From Roseburia sp. (GTDB taxonomy: Bacteria > Bacillota > Clostridia > Oscillospirales > Ruminococcaceae), in contig JAMPCH010000011.1 in NCBI GenBank assembly GCA_023666265.1, positions 1 through 57,464 of the forward strand: a stretch of 57,464 nucleotides of DNA, read 5' to 3'. The notes beneath the pieces are model-generated. The model did not search any database. It saw nothing but the letters and a program-made list of their open reading frames with translations, and had not been told where the DNA came from. Made by a program: the position numbers and the translations under genes. Below, piece after piece: positions 39,024 through 47,194 of this stretch. Position 1 is the stretch's first letter; each line of letters opens with the position of its first letter.

Positions 39024-39656
39024 ATGCCCCAACGAGATAAAGAGGATCGCTTCGGCTTTCATATCACCGGCTATTTCCGCTGTTCGAGAGAACAGGAGCG
39101 GATCGAGCTCGCCGCCGCCTATGTCGGGATCGTTCTCCTCCTTACGGTCAATCTCGCGATCCTCGTGATCCGGGTGATCCTCCTCTATCCGACGATCGGC
39201 GGCGAGAACCGCGCGGAGGCGCTTCTTTTGGCGCTCCTTACCGCGCTCCCTCCGCTTTTGATCTTTTCCGGCGCGGAGTATCTCCTGTTTCGCCTCTTTC
39301 GCGGTCGGGTCTTTGAGGGGGTCTTATACTACTACTTCGCGGACGAGACGATCTTTGTCTTTCGCTGTCCGGCGCGGCGGCTCAACTTCTCCGTGAGATA
39401 CGAGGAGGTCGCCGCCGTCGAGTATTATAAGCGCCATACCTTCCTCCTCCCGCGCGGATATACCGTGATCCTCGAGACGACGGACGGGAAACGGCGGAGA
39501 TTCCCCTGTATCTCCTATGAAAAAACGGATCGGCCTTTTTTGGAGAAGCCCGCCGCCTTTCTCCTCCTCGAGGAGCGGATCGACGAAATGCGCCGCACCC
39601 ACGGGAGAGAGCTGGCGGAGCGATTCGACTGGAGCAAATACAACGAAGATGATTGA
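39024..39656 (+). CDS. Two-TM membrane protein with PH-like C-terminal part
   Basis: About 210 residues. A short hydrophilic N-terminus, two membrane helices (about 30-55 and 67-92), then a soluble strand-rich part ('YYYFADETIFVFRCPARRLN', 'VRYEEVAAVEYYKRHTFLLP') that resembles bacterial PH-like membrane-associated domains (YcxB type). ATG 39024 follows AGAGAGGAAACC; the upstream extension would lie in the TIR element. Function unknown. Confidence 0.6.
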   Translation: MPQRDKEDRFGFHITGYFRCSREQERIELAAAYVGIVLLLTVNLAILVIRVILLYPTIGGENRAEALLLALLTALPPLLIFSGAEYLLFRLFRGRVFEGVLYYYFADETIFVFRCPARRLNFSVRYEEVAAVEYYKRHTFLLPRGYTVILETTDGKRRRFPCISYEKTDRPFLEKPAAFLLLEERIDEMRRTHGRELAERFDWSKYNEDD

Positions 39657-39846
39657 CCACCTCGGAAATTTCCGAAATACTGTCTGACTAGTCCTTTTTG
39701 TGCCGCGCTTTGCCGTCTTTCCTTGAAATACATGCAGTATCCTGCGGCTTTTTGCCTCGAAACACGAAAAATCCGCTTGCGATCCGAGCATTTCGGATCG
39801 CGTCAACAAGCCCTAAAGCGAAAGCACTCGGCTTTCGCTTTTCTGT
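39657..39846. other. Intergenic stretch with two hairpins, terminator
   Basis: GCGATCCGA / TCGGATCGC (39779-39787, 39793-39801) is one hairpin. AAAGCGAAAGC / GCTTTCGCTTT (39815-39825, 39831-39841) flanked by T-rich sequence is a bidirectional terminator between converging genes. The first ~110 bases (CTGTCTGACTAGTCC ... CTTGAAATACATGCAGTATC) hold no gene or clear repeat I can name. Confidence 0.7.
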
Positions 39847-40527
39847 TTATTCATTTTCGATCTCGTCAAAGATCTCGTATTCCCCCGCCCGGATCAGTCG
39901 GATCAGGTGGGCGGAGTCGGTGATCCGCTCCTGTGTCTCGATCCCGCAAAAGCGAGCCTGTTCGTCGTGGTGATTGTCGCTCCCCGCGAGCGGGCGAAGC
40001 CCGTATTTCTCGGCGTAGATCGCCGCCATTTCGTTCGCTCGGTCGCTGTTGTGGGCGTTCACGACCTCACAGCCCGTACACACGCGCGGGAAAAGGCGGA
40101 TCATCGGGATATAGTCCGCCTCGCGGAAGGGGTGCGCCTGGACGATCATCCCGCCCTCGGCGTGAACAAATTCACAATAGCTGTTTACGTCCATCTCGAG
40201 AAGGAGCGGGTGGCGGAGAAGCCATTCCTTATCGAGCCCGTAGGTCAAAAGATCCGCCCCGTAAAAGGAATATTCCCAGCCGAAGAATACGTCGAGACCG
40301 ATCCTTTCGCCACATTCCCGCGCCCGCTCATACCCCGCGCAAAAAAGCTCGACCCGCTCGCGCCAGCCGAGATTTTTGGGGACGGTCGTGTTCCCGTTTA
40401 AAAAATGGTCGGTGACGATGATCCCCCGATACCCTCGGCTCTTATAAAACATCGCCTGTTTTTCCCCGCTCGCCGACGCGCAGGCGCTCGATTCGGCGGT
40501 ATGCAGATGCGTTTCGTATCGATACAT
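39847..40527 (-). CDS. PHP-domain metal-dependent phosphoesterase
   Basis: 226 residues. The four PHP metal motifs are visible: 'YETHLHTAESS' (motif 1), 'IIVTDHFLN' (motif 2), 'GMIVQAHPFRE' (motif 3) and 'LAGSDNHHDE' (motif 4). Stand-alone PHP proteins hydrolyse nucleotides or histidinol phosphate, and this short type is commonly annotated as PHP hydrolase. It is encoded downstream of alr on the same strand, with a palindromic repeat in the gap; alr and the PHP gene are not obviously linked. Confidence 0.85.
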   Translation of the reverse strand: MYRYETHLHTAESSACASASGEKQAMFYKSRGYRGIIVTDHFLNGNTTVPKNLGWRERVELFCAGYERARECGERIGLDVFFGWEYSFYGADLLTYGLDKEWLLRHPLLLEMDVNSYCEFVHAEGGMIVQAHPFREADYIPMIRLFPRVCTGCEVVNAHNSDRANEMAAIYAEKYGLRPLAGSDNHHDEQARFCGIETQERITDSAHLIRLIRAGEYEIFDEIENE

Positions 40528-40563
40528 TGATCAAAAAATCCTTTCCTTTGCTTTTCTTTCCTC

Positions 40564-40602
40564 TTTTGGGGAAGGAGCGGCTCTCCGCGCCTTCCCAAAA
40601 AA
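40564..40602. repeat. Palindromic form of the dispersed motif
   Basis: TTTTGGGGAAGGAGCGG facing CCGCGCCTTCCCAAAAAA, i.e. two motif copies head to head. It lies between alr and the PHP gene, and the adjoining AATTAAAA supplies the alr stop codon. Confidence 0.75.
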
Positions 40603-41727
40603 TTAAAATAAGATTTTATCCCCGCGTACCGCGACACGCGGGACGCGCGCCCCCACCGCGCAAAGCAGCTCATAGCCGATCGTCCCGATCGAGTCGGCGA
40701 CCGCGTCCGCCGTGATCTCGGGGATCGAGGCGGAATAAAGGATCGCCGTATCGCCGACGGAGACGTTTTTCCCCGTTACGTCGACGATCGTCTGATCCAT
40801 ACAGACCCGCCCGAGGATCGGACACCGCGCCCCCCCGATATAGACCGCGCCCTTATTCGAGAGCGCGCGGGAATAGCCGTCGGCGTACCCCGCCGGGATC
40901 ACCGCCGCCTCGGTCGGGCGGTCGGTCACGAACGTCCGCCCGTAGCTCACCGCCGTCCCCGGGGGGAGGCGCTTCACCTGACAGACCCGCGACTTTAGGG
41001 TCATGATCGGCGTCAGCCCCGGCGGGATCTCCTCGGCGAAGCCCGGCTTACAGCCATAGGTGATGATCCCGCTCCGTACCCGATCGCCCGTATAATCGCC
41101 GTGATAGAGGATACCGCCGCTGTTTTGGGAATAGACCGCGATCCCCGCCCGCCGCGCCTCCGCCGAAATTTCGAGGAGCCTTCGCTCCTGTTCGTCGGTA
41201 TAGGCTTTATCCTCGAGCGCGAGACTGTCCGCCGAGGAAAAATGGGTATAAACGCCCTCGACCCTAAGCCCCGGGAGCGCGAGGATCTCACCAAGCTCCG
41301 CCGCCGTGTCGACCCCGACCCGCGCCATACCCGTATCGACCTTGATCTGTACCCGCGCCCGCGTCCCCCGCGCGGCGGCGTAGCCCGAGAGCGCCCGCGC
41401 GAAGGGGACGCTCCCGACGGTCTGGACAAGATCCCCGCCGAGAAGCTCCCCGAACCATTCCTCGTCGCAGTAGCCGAAGATCAGGATCTCCGCCGTCGGG
41501 AGGAGCGCGCGAAGCTCGAGCGCCTCCTCTAAATTTGAGACGGCGAAATCGCTCACCCCGAGCCGAAACAGCTCGGGCGCGACGATCGAAACGCCGTGTC
41601 CGTAGGCGTTCGCCTTTACGACCGCCACGATCCGCCGCCCCGGCGCGAGGCGGCGGATCGTTTCGAGATTTTTTCCGAGCGCGTCGAGGTCGATCTCCGC
41701 CCAGACGCGATGATAAAGCTTTTTCAT
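40603..41727 (-). CDS. alr: Alanine racemase
   Basis: About 374 residues. PLP lysine in 'IVAVVKANAYGHG' (about 36), 'QIKVDTGMARVGV', and the catalytic Tyr region 'VSYGRTF'; 'GRVCMDQTIVDVT' and 'GTIGYELLCAVGARVPRV' close the C-terminal beta domain. It supplies D-alanine for peptidoglycan. ATG 41727 with AAGGTG upstream is preferred to the GTG at 41736. The last codons and stop run into the dispersed repeat. Confidence 0.95.
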   Translation of the reverse strand: MKKLYHRVWAEIDLDALGKNLETIRRLAPGRRIVAVVKANAYGHGVSIVAPELFRLGVSDFAVSNLEEALELRALLPTAEILIFGYCDEEWFGELLGGDLVQTVGSVPFARALSGYAAARGTRARVQIKVDTGMARVGVDTAAELGEILALPGLRVEGVYTHFSSADSLALEDKAYTDEQERRLLEISAEARRAGIAVYSQNSGGILYHGDYTGDRVRSGIITYGCKPGFAEEIPPGLTPIMTLKSRVCQVKRLPPGTAVSYGRTFVTDRPTEAAVIPAGYADGYSRALSNKGAVYIGGARCPILGRVCMDQTIVDVTGKNVSVGDTAILYSASIPEITADAVADSIGTIGYELLCAVGARVPRVAVRGDKILF

Positions 41728-41885
41728 AAAAGACACCTTTTTTATGTATGTGTATGGTTGTGTGGGGAAAAATTATTGTACCGAGAAGCGCTTTGAACCC
41801 GAGTACGATCCCCGCCGATAAAAGTTCGTGCGGATCGGATCAAAAAAGACGGTATGCCTTGGTAAATACTTTTCTTTGTTTCCTA

Positions 41886-41914
41886 TTGAATTTTGTTTGA
41901 TTTTGTGGTAAGAT
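41886..41914 (+). promoter_or_regulatory. Probable sigma-A promoter of the LCP-like gene
   Basis: TTGAAT (41886-41891), 17 bp, TAAGAT (41909-41914). The 305-bp gap 41728-42032 otherwise shows no feature I can support. Confidence 0.65.
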
Positions 41915-42032
41915 AAGAGTGGTGAAGTTCAGGACTTTCTTACAACTATTCTATTATATACTTTTTACCGTCGGATTTCAACCGTTTTTCGGAGAAAAAC
42001 GCGTGAAATTTTTCGACGGGGAGCGAGGCCGT

Positions 42033-42998
42033 ATGAAAAGAAAAAGCAACTGGTATATCTACGTGATCTCCCTGGTGATCTCGTTTGTGATCCTCGGATT
42101 TTTTGTGAGCAGTATCTGGGACTCGCTCTTCCCCGCCGCGCGGGGGGAGGAGAGCGTCTTTAACGTCAACAGCGCCGACTATCGCCCGAGCGCCGAGATC
42201 ACGCCGAATATCCTCGTCATGCTCTCCGAGATGAAGGCGGGGACGCCGACCTATTATATGCTGATGAATTACCGCCCGCGCGACGAGGTGATCGTCTTTG
42301 TCCCGCTCCCCGAGAATATGCGGGTCGATTTCGGCGGGAATACGGGGAGCCTTTACGAAATGTACGATAACCTCGGCGCGAGGGCGGTCGTCGGCGGGAT
42401 CAACGCCGCGCTCGGGATCGAATGTGAGTATTACATAAAATTTGACCGCCTCTCGCTGATCGACTTCGTCGACCTCACGGGGGAGGTATATGTCAATATC
42501 CCCTCGGATATTACCGAGAAAAAGACGGAATTTTCGCTCGAGACCGAGATCGTCGAGGTCGACGGCGAAGAACAGGAGGTCACCCGCCAGGTCAAAAAAG
42601 AGGTCGAGAACGTGATCTTCCCCTCCGGGGCGCAGTATCTCGACGGCGAAACGCTCTATGACTATCTCGTCTATCCGTTTACGATGGGGCGGGATTATAC
42701 CCTCGCCGTTCACGGGTCGGCGGCGATGAATATGCTCAACCGGAACTTCCGCGACCTCTCCTCGACCGAGCTTCAGAGCTACGCCGAAAAGATCATCGGG
42801 AGTACCGAGACGAACCTCACCTTCTCCGATTACGTCGAGTATCAGCCCGTCTTACAGTACACGACCGAGAACAGCATCAACCCCTGTGAGTATTACATTC
42901 CCTACGGCGAGGACGAGGGCGGCTATTTTGTGATCGCCCAAAATTCGATCGGGACGATCCGCGACCGCTTTGGGATCGTCGAGACGGGCGATCAATAA
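42033..42998 (+). CDS. Divergent LytR-CpsA-Psr (LCP) family protein
   Basis: 321 residues: short cytoplasmic tail, one TM ('YVISLVISFVILGFFVSSIW', about 9-28) and an extracellular domain. 'YEMYDNLGARAVVGGINAAL' then GIECEYYIKFDRLSLIDFVDLTGEVYVNIP corresponds to the LCP core (GA..L...VE.LLGI..DYY..VD...F..LVD..GGV.V..P), and 'YLDGETLYDYLVYP' to the following segment. LCP enzymes attach glycopolymers to peptidoglycan using conserved Arg residues; here the S-I-P-R-D and R-x-R segments are replaced ('VPLPENMRVDF', 'TMGRDYTLAVHG'), so catalysis is doubtful. ATG 42033 is chosen over 41919 because the TM then starts properly. Confidence 0.75.
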   Translation: MKRKSNWYIYVISLVISFVILGFFVSSIWDSLFPAARGEESVFNVNSADYRPSAEITPNILVMLSEMKAGTPTYYMLMNYRPRDEVIVFVPLPENMRVDFGGNTGSLYEMYDNLGARAVVGGINAALGIECEYYIKFDRLSLIDFVDLTGEVYVNIPSDITEKKTEFSLETEIVEVDGEEQEVTRQVKKEVENVIFPSGAQYLDGETLYDYLVYPFTMGRDYTLAVHGSAAMNMLNRNFRDLSSTELQSYAEKIIGSTETNLTFSDYVEYQPVLQYTTENSINPCEYYIPYGEDEGGYFVIAQNSIGTIRDRFGIVETGDQ

Positions 42999-43100
42999 AT
43001 TTTTTCTTTTGTTTAGGGAAGGCGTGCGGGCGGCGGGTCGGCGCTCCTGTCCTCGGGCGGGGGAAAAGCTCGGTATAACAAAACGGGAAGGAAACAGCTT

Positions 43101-43358
43101 ATGTGTAAATTATTCGACGACTGGACTTCCGAGATAAAAAGCTTTTGTGAGCGAAACGGATTTGATTTTGAGAAGGCGAAAAAGCTCTCTCAATGTTGGG
43201 GAGAGAACGAGCTGTATCTTCAATACTACGACCCGAACGAAAACAGCGGCTTGGGGCTGCTCGACGAAACGCCGCTCCCGCTGGTTTTGAGCATTACCAA
43301 AGGACCGGCGGGGCTTGTGTTCGGTATGACCGAGCATACCCGGAAATACCTGATGTAA
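43101..43358 (+). CDS. Small conserved-looking protein of unknown function
   Basis: 85 residues: 'MCKLFDDWTSEIKSFCERNG', FDFEKAKKLSQCWGENELYL, ending 'GPAGLVFGMTEHTRKYLM'. Soluble, two Cys in the N-terminal third, no motif I know. GGGAAGGAAACAG precedes the ATG. The preceding gap holds another dispersed motif (TTTAGGGAAGGCGTGC, near 43011). A hairpin and TIR element copy 5 follow. Confidence 0.6.
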   Translation: MCKLFDDWTSEIKSFCERNGFDFEKAKKLSQCWGENELYLQYYDPNENSGLGLLDETPLPLVLSITKGPAGLVFGMTEHTRKYLM

Positions 43359-43399
43359 TACGAATGACCCGCTCACCCCGTCAAGCTCGGTATCACGAC

Positions 43400-43434
43400 A
43401 GGCGCACAAGCCCGCGCGTTTGTGCGCCTTCCTT
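43400..43434 (+). terminator. Hairpin after the 85-residue gene
   Basis: Arms AGGCGCACAA (43400-43409) and TTGTGCGCCT (43420-43429), followed by TCCTT and then TIR element copy 5. Weak T tract. Confidence 0.55.
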
Positions 43435-43508
43435 AAGGCAACACCGCGCAATGACCGGCTACGCCTTTGACGCACAGTTGCACGACAATCATTGTGCGGT
43501 GTAGCCTT
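43435..43508 (+). mobile_element. TIR element copy 5, internally deleted (74 bp)
   Basis: Both ends are intact (AAGGCAACACCGCGCAAT / ATTGTGCGGTGTAGCCTT) and flanked by TT on the left and AA on the right, but about 100 internal bases including the central hairpin are missing. Internal deletion with intact ends is typical of non-autonomous elements. Confidence 0.9.
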
Positions 43509-43557
43509 AAAAAACAGGTATAGCTAAAATCTATCGTCAATGATAGGATTTTCGGAT

Positions 43558-43586
43558 TTGACAAATACCAAGTTATATGATATACT
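43558..43586 (+). promoter_or_regulatory. Promoter of metY
   Basis: TTGACA (43558-43563), 17 bp, TATACT (43581-43586). An imperfect inverted repeat AAAATCTATC / GATAGGATTTT lies just upstream (43526-43554) and may bind a sulfur regulator. Only 62 bases separate the -10 from the start codon, too short for a SAM riboswitch. Confidence 0.88.
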
Positions 43587-43648
43587 TTCGGTAAAGAACA
43601 GGAACAAACGCCGAAAGGCGTACCGAAAAAGAAAGGCAGGCAATCCTT

Positions 43649-44938
43649 ATGGCACAGAAAAATTACCGTTTTGAGACGCTCCAGCTCCACGTCGGACAGG
43701 AGCAGGCTGACCCCGCGACCGACGCGCGCGCCGTCCCGATCTACGCCAGCACATCCTACGTCTTCCACAACGCCGAACACGCGGCGGATCGCTTCGCGCT
43801 CCGCGACGCGGGGAATATCTACGGGCGGCTCACAAACCCGACCGAGGACGTATTCGAGAAGCGGATCGCGGCGCTCGAGGGCGGCTCGGCGGCGCTCGCG
43901 ACCGCCTCGGGCGCGGCGGCGATCACCTACGCTTTCACGGCGCTCGCGGGGGCGGGCGATAATATCGTCGCCTCAAAAACGATCTATGGCGGGACGTATA
44001 ACCTCCTCGCCCATACCCTCCCGCTCTACGGGATCACGGCGAAATTCGCCGACCCCGACGAGGACGGCGCTTTTGAGAAGGCGATCGACGAAAAAACAAA
44101 GGCGGTCTTTGTCGAGACGCTCGGAAACCCGAACTCGAACGCGATCGACCTCTCGGCGATCGCCGAGATCGCCCACCGTCACGGCGTTCCGCTCGTCGTC
44201 GACAATACCTTCGCGACCCCCTATCTCGTTCGCCCGATCGAGTACGGCGCGGATATCGTCGTCCACTCGGCGACGAAGTTTATCGGCGGTCACGGGACGG
44301 CGATCGGCGGCGTGATCGTCGAGGGCGGGAAGTTTGACTGGAGCGCGGGCGGGAAGTACCCCCGGATCTCCGAGCCGAACCCCTCCTACCACGGCGTAAG
44401 CTTTACGGCGGCGGCGGGCGCGGCGGCGTTCGTCACCTATATCCGCGCGATCCTCCTGCGCGATACGGGCGCGACCCTCTCCCCCTTCCACGCCTTCCTG
44501 TTTTTACAAGGGCTTGAGACCCTCTCCCTTCGCGTGGAGCGCCACACCGAGAACGCGCGGCGGATCGTCGAATACTTATCCAAGCACCCTCAGGTCGAGG
44601 CTGTTCACCACCCGCTCCTCGCGAGCGAGCCGAGCCACGCGGTCTATCAGAAATACTTCCCGAACGGCGGCGGCTCGATCTTTACCTTTGAGGTGAAGGG
44701 ATCGGAGGACGACGCAAAGCGCTTTATCGATCACCTTGAGATCTTCTCGCTCCTCGCGAACGTCGCGGACGTAAAATCCCTCGTGATCCACCCCGCCTCA
44801 ACGACCCACGCCCAGCTGACCGAGGCGGAGCTTTTAGACCAGGGGATCAAGCCCAACACGATCCGCCTCTCGATCGGGACGGAGCATATCGACGATCTCA
44901 TTGAGGACTTAGAGAGCGCTTTTCAAGCCTTAAAATAA
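43649..44938 (+). CDS. metY: O-acetylhomoserine aminocarboxypropyltransferase (MetY)
   Basis: 429 residues, Cys/Met metabolism PLP family: '[20 protein letters not shown]', '[20 protein letters not shown]', PLP lysine in '[20 protein letters not shown]' and the MetY-type insert '[20 protein letters not shown]' with YHGVSF. It makes homocysteine from O-acetylhomoserine and sulfide. At 429 residues it is of the longer MetY type, not MetB (about 380). A LysR regulator follows and cysK lies 1.3 kb downstream, forming a sulfur assimilation group. Confidence 0.94.
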   Translation: MAQKNYRFETLQLHVGQEQADPATDARAVPIYASTSYVFHNAEHAADRFALRDAGNIYGRLTNPTEDVFEKRIAALEGGSAALATASGAAAITYAFTALAGAGDNIVASKTIYGGTYNLLAHTLPLYGITAKFADPDEDGAFEKAIDEKTKAVFVETLGNPNSNAIDLSAIAEIAHRHGVPLVVDNTFATPYLVRPIEYGADIVVHSATKFIGGHGTAIGGVIVEGGKFDWSAGGKYPRISEPNPSYHGVSFTAAAGAAAFVTYIRAILLRDTGATLSPFHAFLFLQGLETLSLRVERHTENARRIVEYLSKHPQVEAVHHPLLASEPSHAVYQKYFPNGGGSIFTFEVKGSEDDAKRFIDHLEIFSLLANVADVKSLVIHPASTTHAQLTEAELLDQGIKPNTIRLSIGTEHIDDLIEDLESAFQALK

Positions 44939-44977
44939 GAATTATCCCGATGTTCGTCGGCGAAAGGAGGCGATCCG

Positions 44978-45934
44978 ATGACCCTTCAACAGCTCGGCTA
45001 CGCGATCGCCGTCGCGGAGGAGGGGTCGATCAGCCGCGCCGCCGCGCGACTCTATATCGCCCAGCCCTCGCTCACAGCCGCGATCGCCGCTCTTGAGCGA
45101 GAGACCGCGATCCGCCTTTTCGTCCGAACGAACCGAGGGGTCGTCCCGACCGCCGAGGGCGAGGATTTCCTCGCCTACGCGCGTCAGGTCTGTCAACAAT
45201 ACGACCTCCTCCTCGACCGCTTCGGCGGGAAAAAGCGGCGGCGGCGCTTCGCCGTCTCGACCCAGCATTACTCCTTCGCGATCAAGGCTTTTGTCGATAC
45301 GGTGAAAAAATACGACACCCTCGATTTTGATTTCGCGATCCGCGAAACGCGGACGGATACGGTGATCCGCGACGTCGGCTCGCTCAGGAGCGAGATCGGT
45401 ATCCTCTTTTTGAGCGACCTCAACCGTAAGGTCTTGACCCGCCTCTTCGCGGAACAGGAGCTTACCTTTCACCCGCTCGCGGAATGTAAGGCGTATGTCT
45501 ATTTATGGAAAAATCACCCCCTCGCCCGCGAAAGCTCGATACGTTTCGAGCGCCTCCGCGATTATCCCTGTCTCTCTTTTGAACAGGGCGAGCGTTCCTC
45601 GCTTTTTCTCGCCGAGGAAATTCTCGCGGAGAACGATTATCCCCGCGTGATAAGGACGGAGGATCGCGCGACTATGCTCGACCTTATGATCGGGCTGAAC
45701 GGGTATACGCTCTGTTCGGGGATCATCTGTGAGGAGCTGAGCGGGAGCGACTTTTGTACCGTCCCCTTTGAGGACGACGAGACGAACCGCAACAGCGTTA
45801 TGGAGATCGGCTATCTCACAAAAAAACACGGGGCTTTAAGCGACATCGGCGAGACCTATATCACGGCGGTACGCCAAACGCTCGCTATGGCGCAGAAAAG
45901 CTTGGAGGCTTCGCCTCCTCAGATTGTCGAATAA
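44978..45934 (+). CDS. LysR-family transcriptional regulator
   Basis: 318 residues. N-terminal winged HTH 'LGYAIAVAEEGSISRAAARL' then YIAQPSLTAAIAALERE (about 6-45), linker helix, and a two-lobed effector domain ('FAVSTQHYSFAIKAFVDTVK', 'IGILFLSDLN'). It lies 39 bases after metY behind AAAGGAGGCGATCC and probably controls the sulfur genes around it; O-acetylserine-type effectors are common for such regulators. The 3' end (CTTGGAGGCTTCGCCTCC) is a small hairpin, and the stop codon lies within a larger inverted repeat (45920-45964). Confidence 0.9.
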   Translation: MTLQQLGYAIAVAEEGSISRAAARLYIAQPSLTAAIAALERETAIRLFVRTNRGVVPTAEGEDFLAYARQVCQQYDLLLDRFGGKKRRRRFAVSTQHYSFAIKAFVDTVKKYDTLDFDFAIRETRTDTVIRDVGSLRSEIGILFLSDLNRKVLTRLFAEQELTFHPLAECKAYVYLWKNHPLARESSIRFERLRDYPCLSFEQGERSSLFLAEEILAENDYPRVIRTEDRATMLDLMIGLNGYTLCSGIICEELSGSDFCTVPFEDDETNRNSVMEIGYLTKKHGALSDIGETYITAVRQTLAMAQKSLEASPPQIVE

Positions 45935-46205
45935 CCTCCCGCCGGTCGGTTCTCCGACAATCTGTCGCCGATTTTTGGCATAGCCAAAAATCCAAAATCA
46001 AAAAAATCCTTTGGATTTTTCCGATTTTTAGGCTATGATCTGAATTTGAGGAAAAACCCTGATGGTTAGACACGGAAGTCGTGTTGCGAACGCCCGGGGT
46101 TGCCGCACGGACGCGGCAACAAAAAACGTTCGCAAAATCCTCAAGCTCCTTTTCCTTCCGAAACAAGTCAGTTTTGACTTTTTCCAACAGTCTATGGAGA
46201 CTTAG
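45920..46205 (+). ncRNA. Dense hairpin region before cysK (candidate structured RNA)
   Basis: Inverted repeats in order: CAGATTGTCG / CGACAATCTG (45920-45929, 45955-45964); ATTTTTGGC / GCCAAAAAT (45971-45979, 45983-45991), which can also pair with GATTTTTAGGCTATG downstream; AAAAATCC / GGATTTTT (46002-46009, 46013-46020); then a branched unit with outer stem TTGAGGA / TCCTCAA (46046-46052, 46138-46144), inner CACG/CGTG, and TTGCGAACG / CGTTCGCAA enclosing GTTGCCGC / GCGGCAAC; then AAGTCA / TGACTT and AGTCT / AGACT. It matches no riboswitch consensus I know. It could be a cis-regulatory RNA for cysK, a small RNA or decayed repeat DNA. Confidence 0.45.
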
Positions 46206-46255
46206 CCTCCTTCCCCAAAAAATTAAAACAAATAACCGAAAGAAAGGAAAGTATT

Positions 46256-47191
46256 ATGAAAGTCTATCAAAGCGTCACCGAGCTGATCGGGCGTACCCCG
46301 CTCTTAGAGCTCGTCAACACCGAAAAAAAGGAGGGTCTCGGGGCGAAAATTTACGCCAAGCTCGAGCTTTTTAACCCCGCCGGGAGCGTCAAGGATCGCG
46401 TCGCGGCGGGTATGATCGAAGACGCGGAGAAGCGCGGCGTGCTTAAAAAGACGAGCGTCCTTATCGAGCCGACGAGCGGGAATACCGGGATCGGTCTCGC
46501 CGCGATCGCGGCGGCGAAGGGCTATCGGATCATTATCGTGATGCCCGAGACGATGAGCGTCGAGCGGAGAAGGCTCATGAAAGCCTACGGCGCGGAGCTT
46601 GTCCTCACCGAGGGCGCGAAGGGCATGAAGGGCGCGATCGCGAAGGCGGAGGAATTAGCCGCCTCGATCCCCGACAGCTTTATCCCCTCCCAGTTCACCA
46701 ACCCCGCGAACCCCGCCGCGCACGAAAGAACGACGGGCGTCGAGATATGGGAGGACACCGACGGCGCGGTCGATATTTTCGTCTCGGGGGTCGGGACGGG
46801 CGGAACGATCAGCGGCGTCGGAAAGTATCTCAAGTCAAAGAACCCCGCCGTCAAGGCGGTCGCGGTCGAACCCGCCGCCTCGCCCGTCCTCTCAAAGGGT
46901 ACGGCGGGCGCGCATAAAATTCAGGGGATCGGCGCGGGCTTCGTCCCCGAAACGCTCGATCAAGCGATCTACGACGAGATCATCGCCGTCGAGAATGACG
47001 ACGCGCTAAAGACCGGGCGCGAGCTCGCCAAGACCGAGGGCGTACTCGTCGGGATCTCGTCGGGCGCGGCGCTTTTCGCCGCGATCGCCCTCGCCAAGCG
47101 CCCCGAAAATCAGGGGAAAAAGATCGTCGTCCTCCTCCCCGATACGGGCGAACGCTATCTCTCCACCGAGCTTTTCGCGACGGAGGAGTGA
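46256..47191 (+). CDS. cysK: Cysteine synthase A
   Basis: 311 residues. PLP lysine in '[15 protein letters not shown]' (about 42), substrate loop '[20 protein letters not shown]', phosphate-binding '[15 protein letters not shown]' and '[14 protein letters not shown]' late. It makes cysteine from O-acetylserine and sulfide. Standard length. Start behind GAAAGGAAAGTATT. Preceded by a dispersed CCTTCCCCAAAAAA motif (46207) and a structured leader region. Confidence 0.96.
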   Translation: MKVYQSVTELIGRTPLLELVNTEKKEGLGAKIYAKLELFNPAGSVKDRVAAGMIEDAEKRGVLKKTSVLIEPTSGNTGIGLAAIAAAKGYRIIIVMPETMSVERRRLMKAYGAELVLTEGAKGMKGAIAKAEELAASIPDSFIPSQFTNPANPAAHERTTGVEIWEDTDGAVDIFVSGVGTGGTISGVGKYLKSKNPAVKAVAVEPAASPVLSKGTAGAHKIQGIGAGFVPETLDQAIYDEIIAVENDDALKTGRELAKTEGVLVGISSGAALFAAIALAKRPENQGKKIVVLLPDTGERYLSTELFATEE

Positions 47192-47194
47192 TTT

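Noticed and set aside
43586-43648. SAM riboswitch before metY
   Set aside because: Only 62 bases lie between the -10 and the start codon and no S-box motif is seen.
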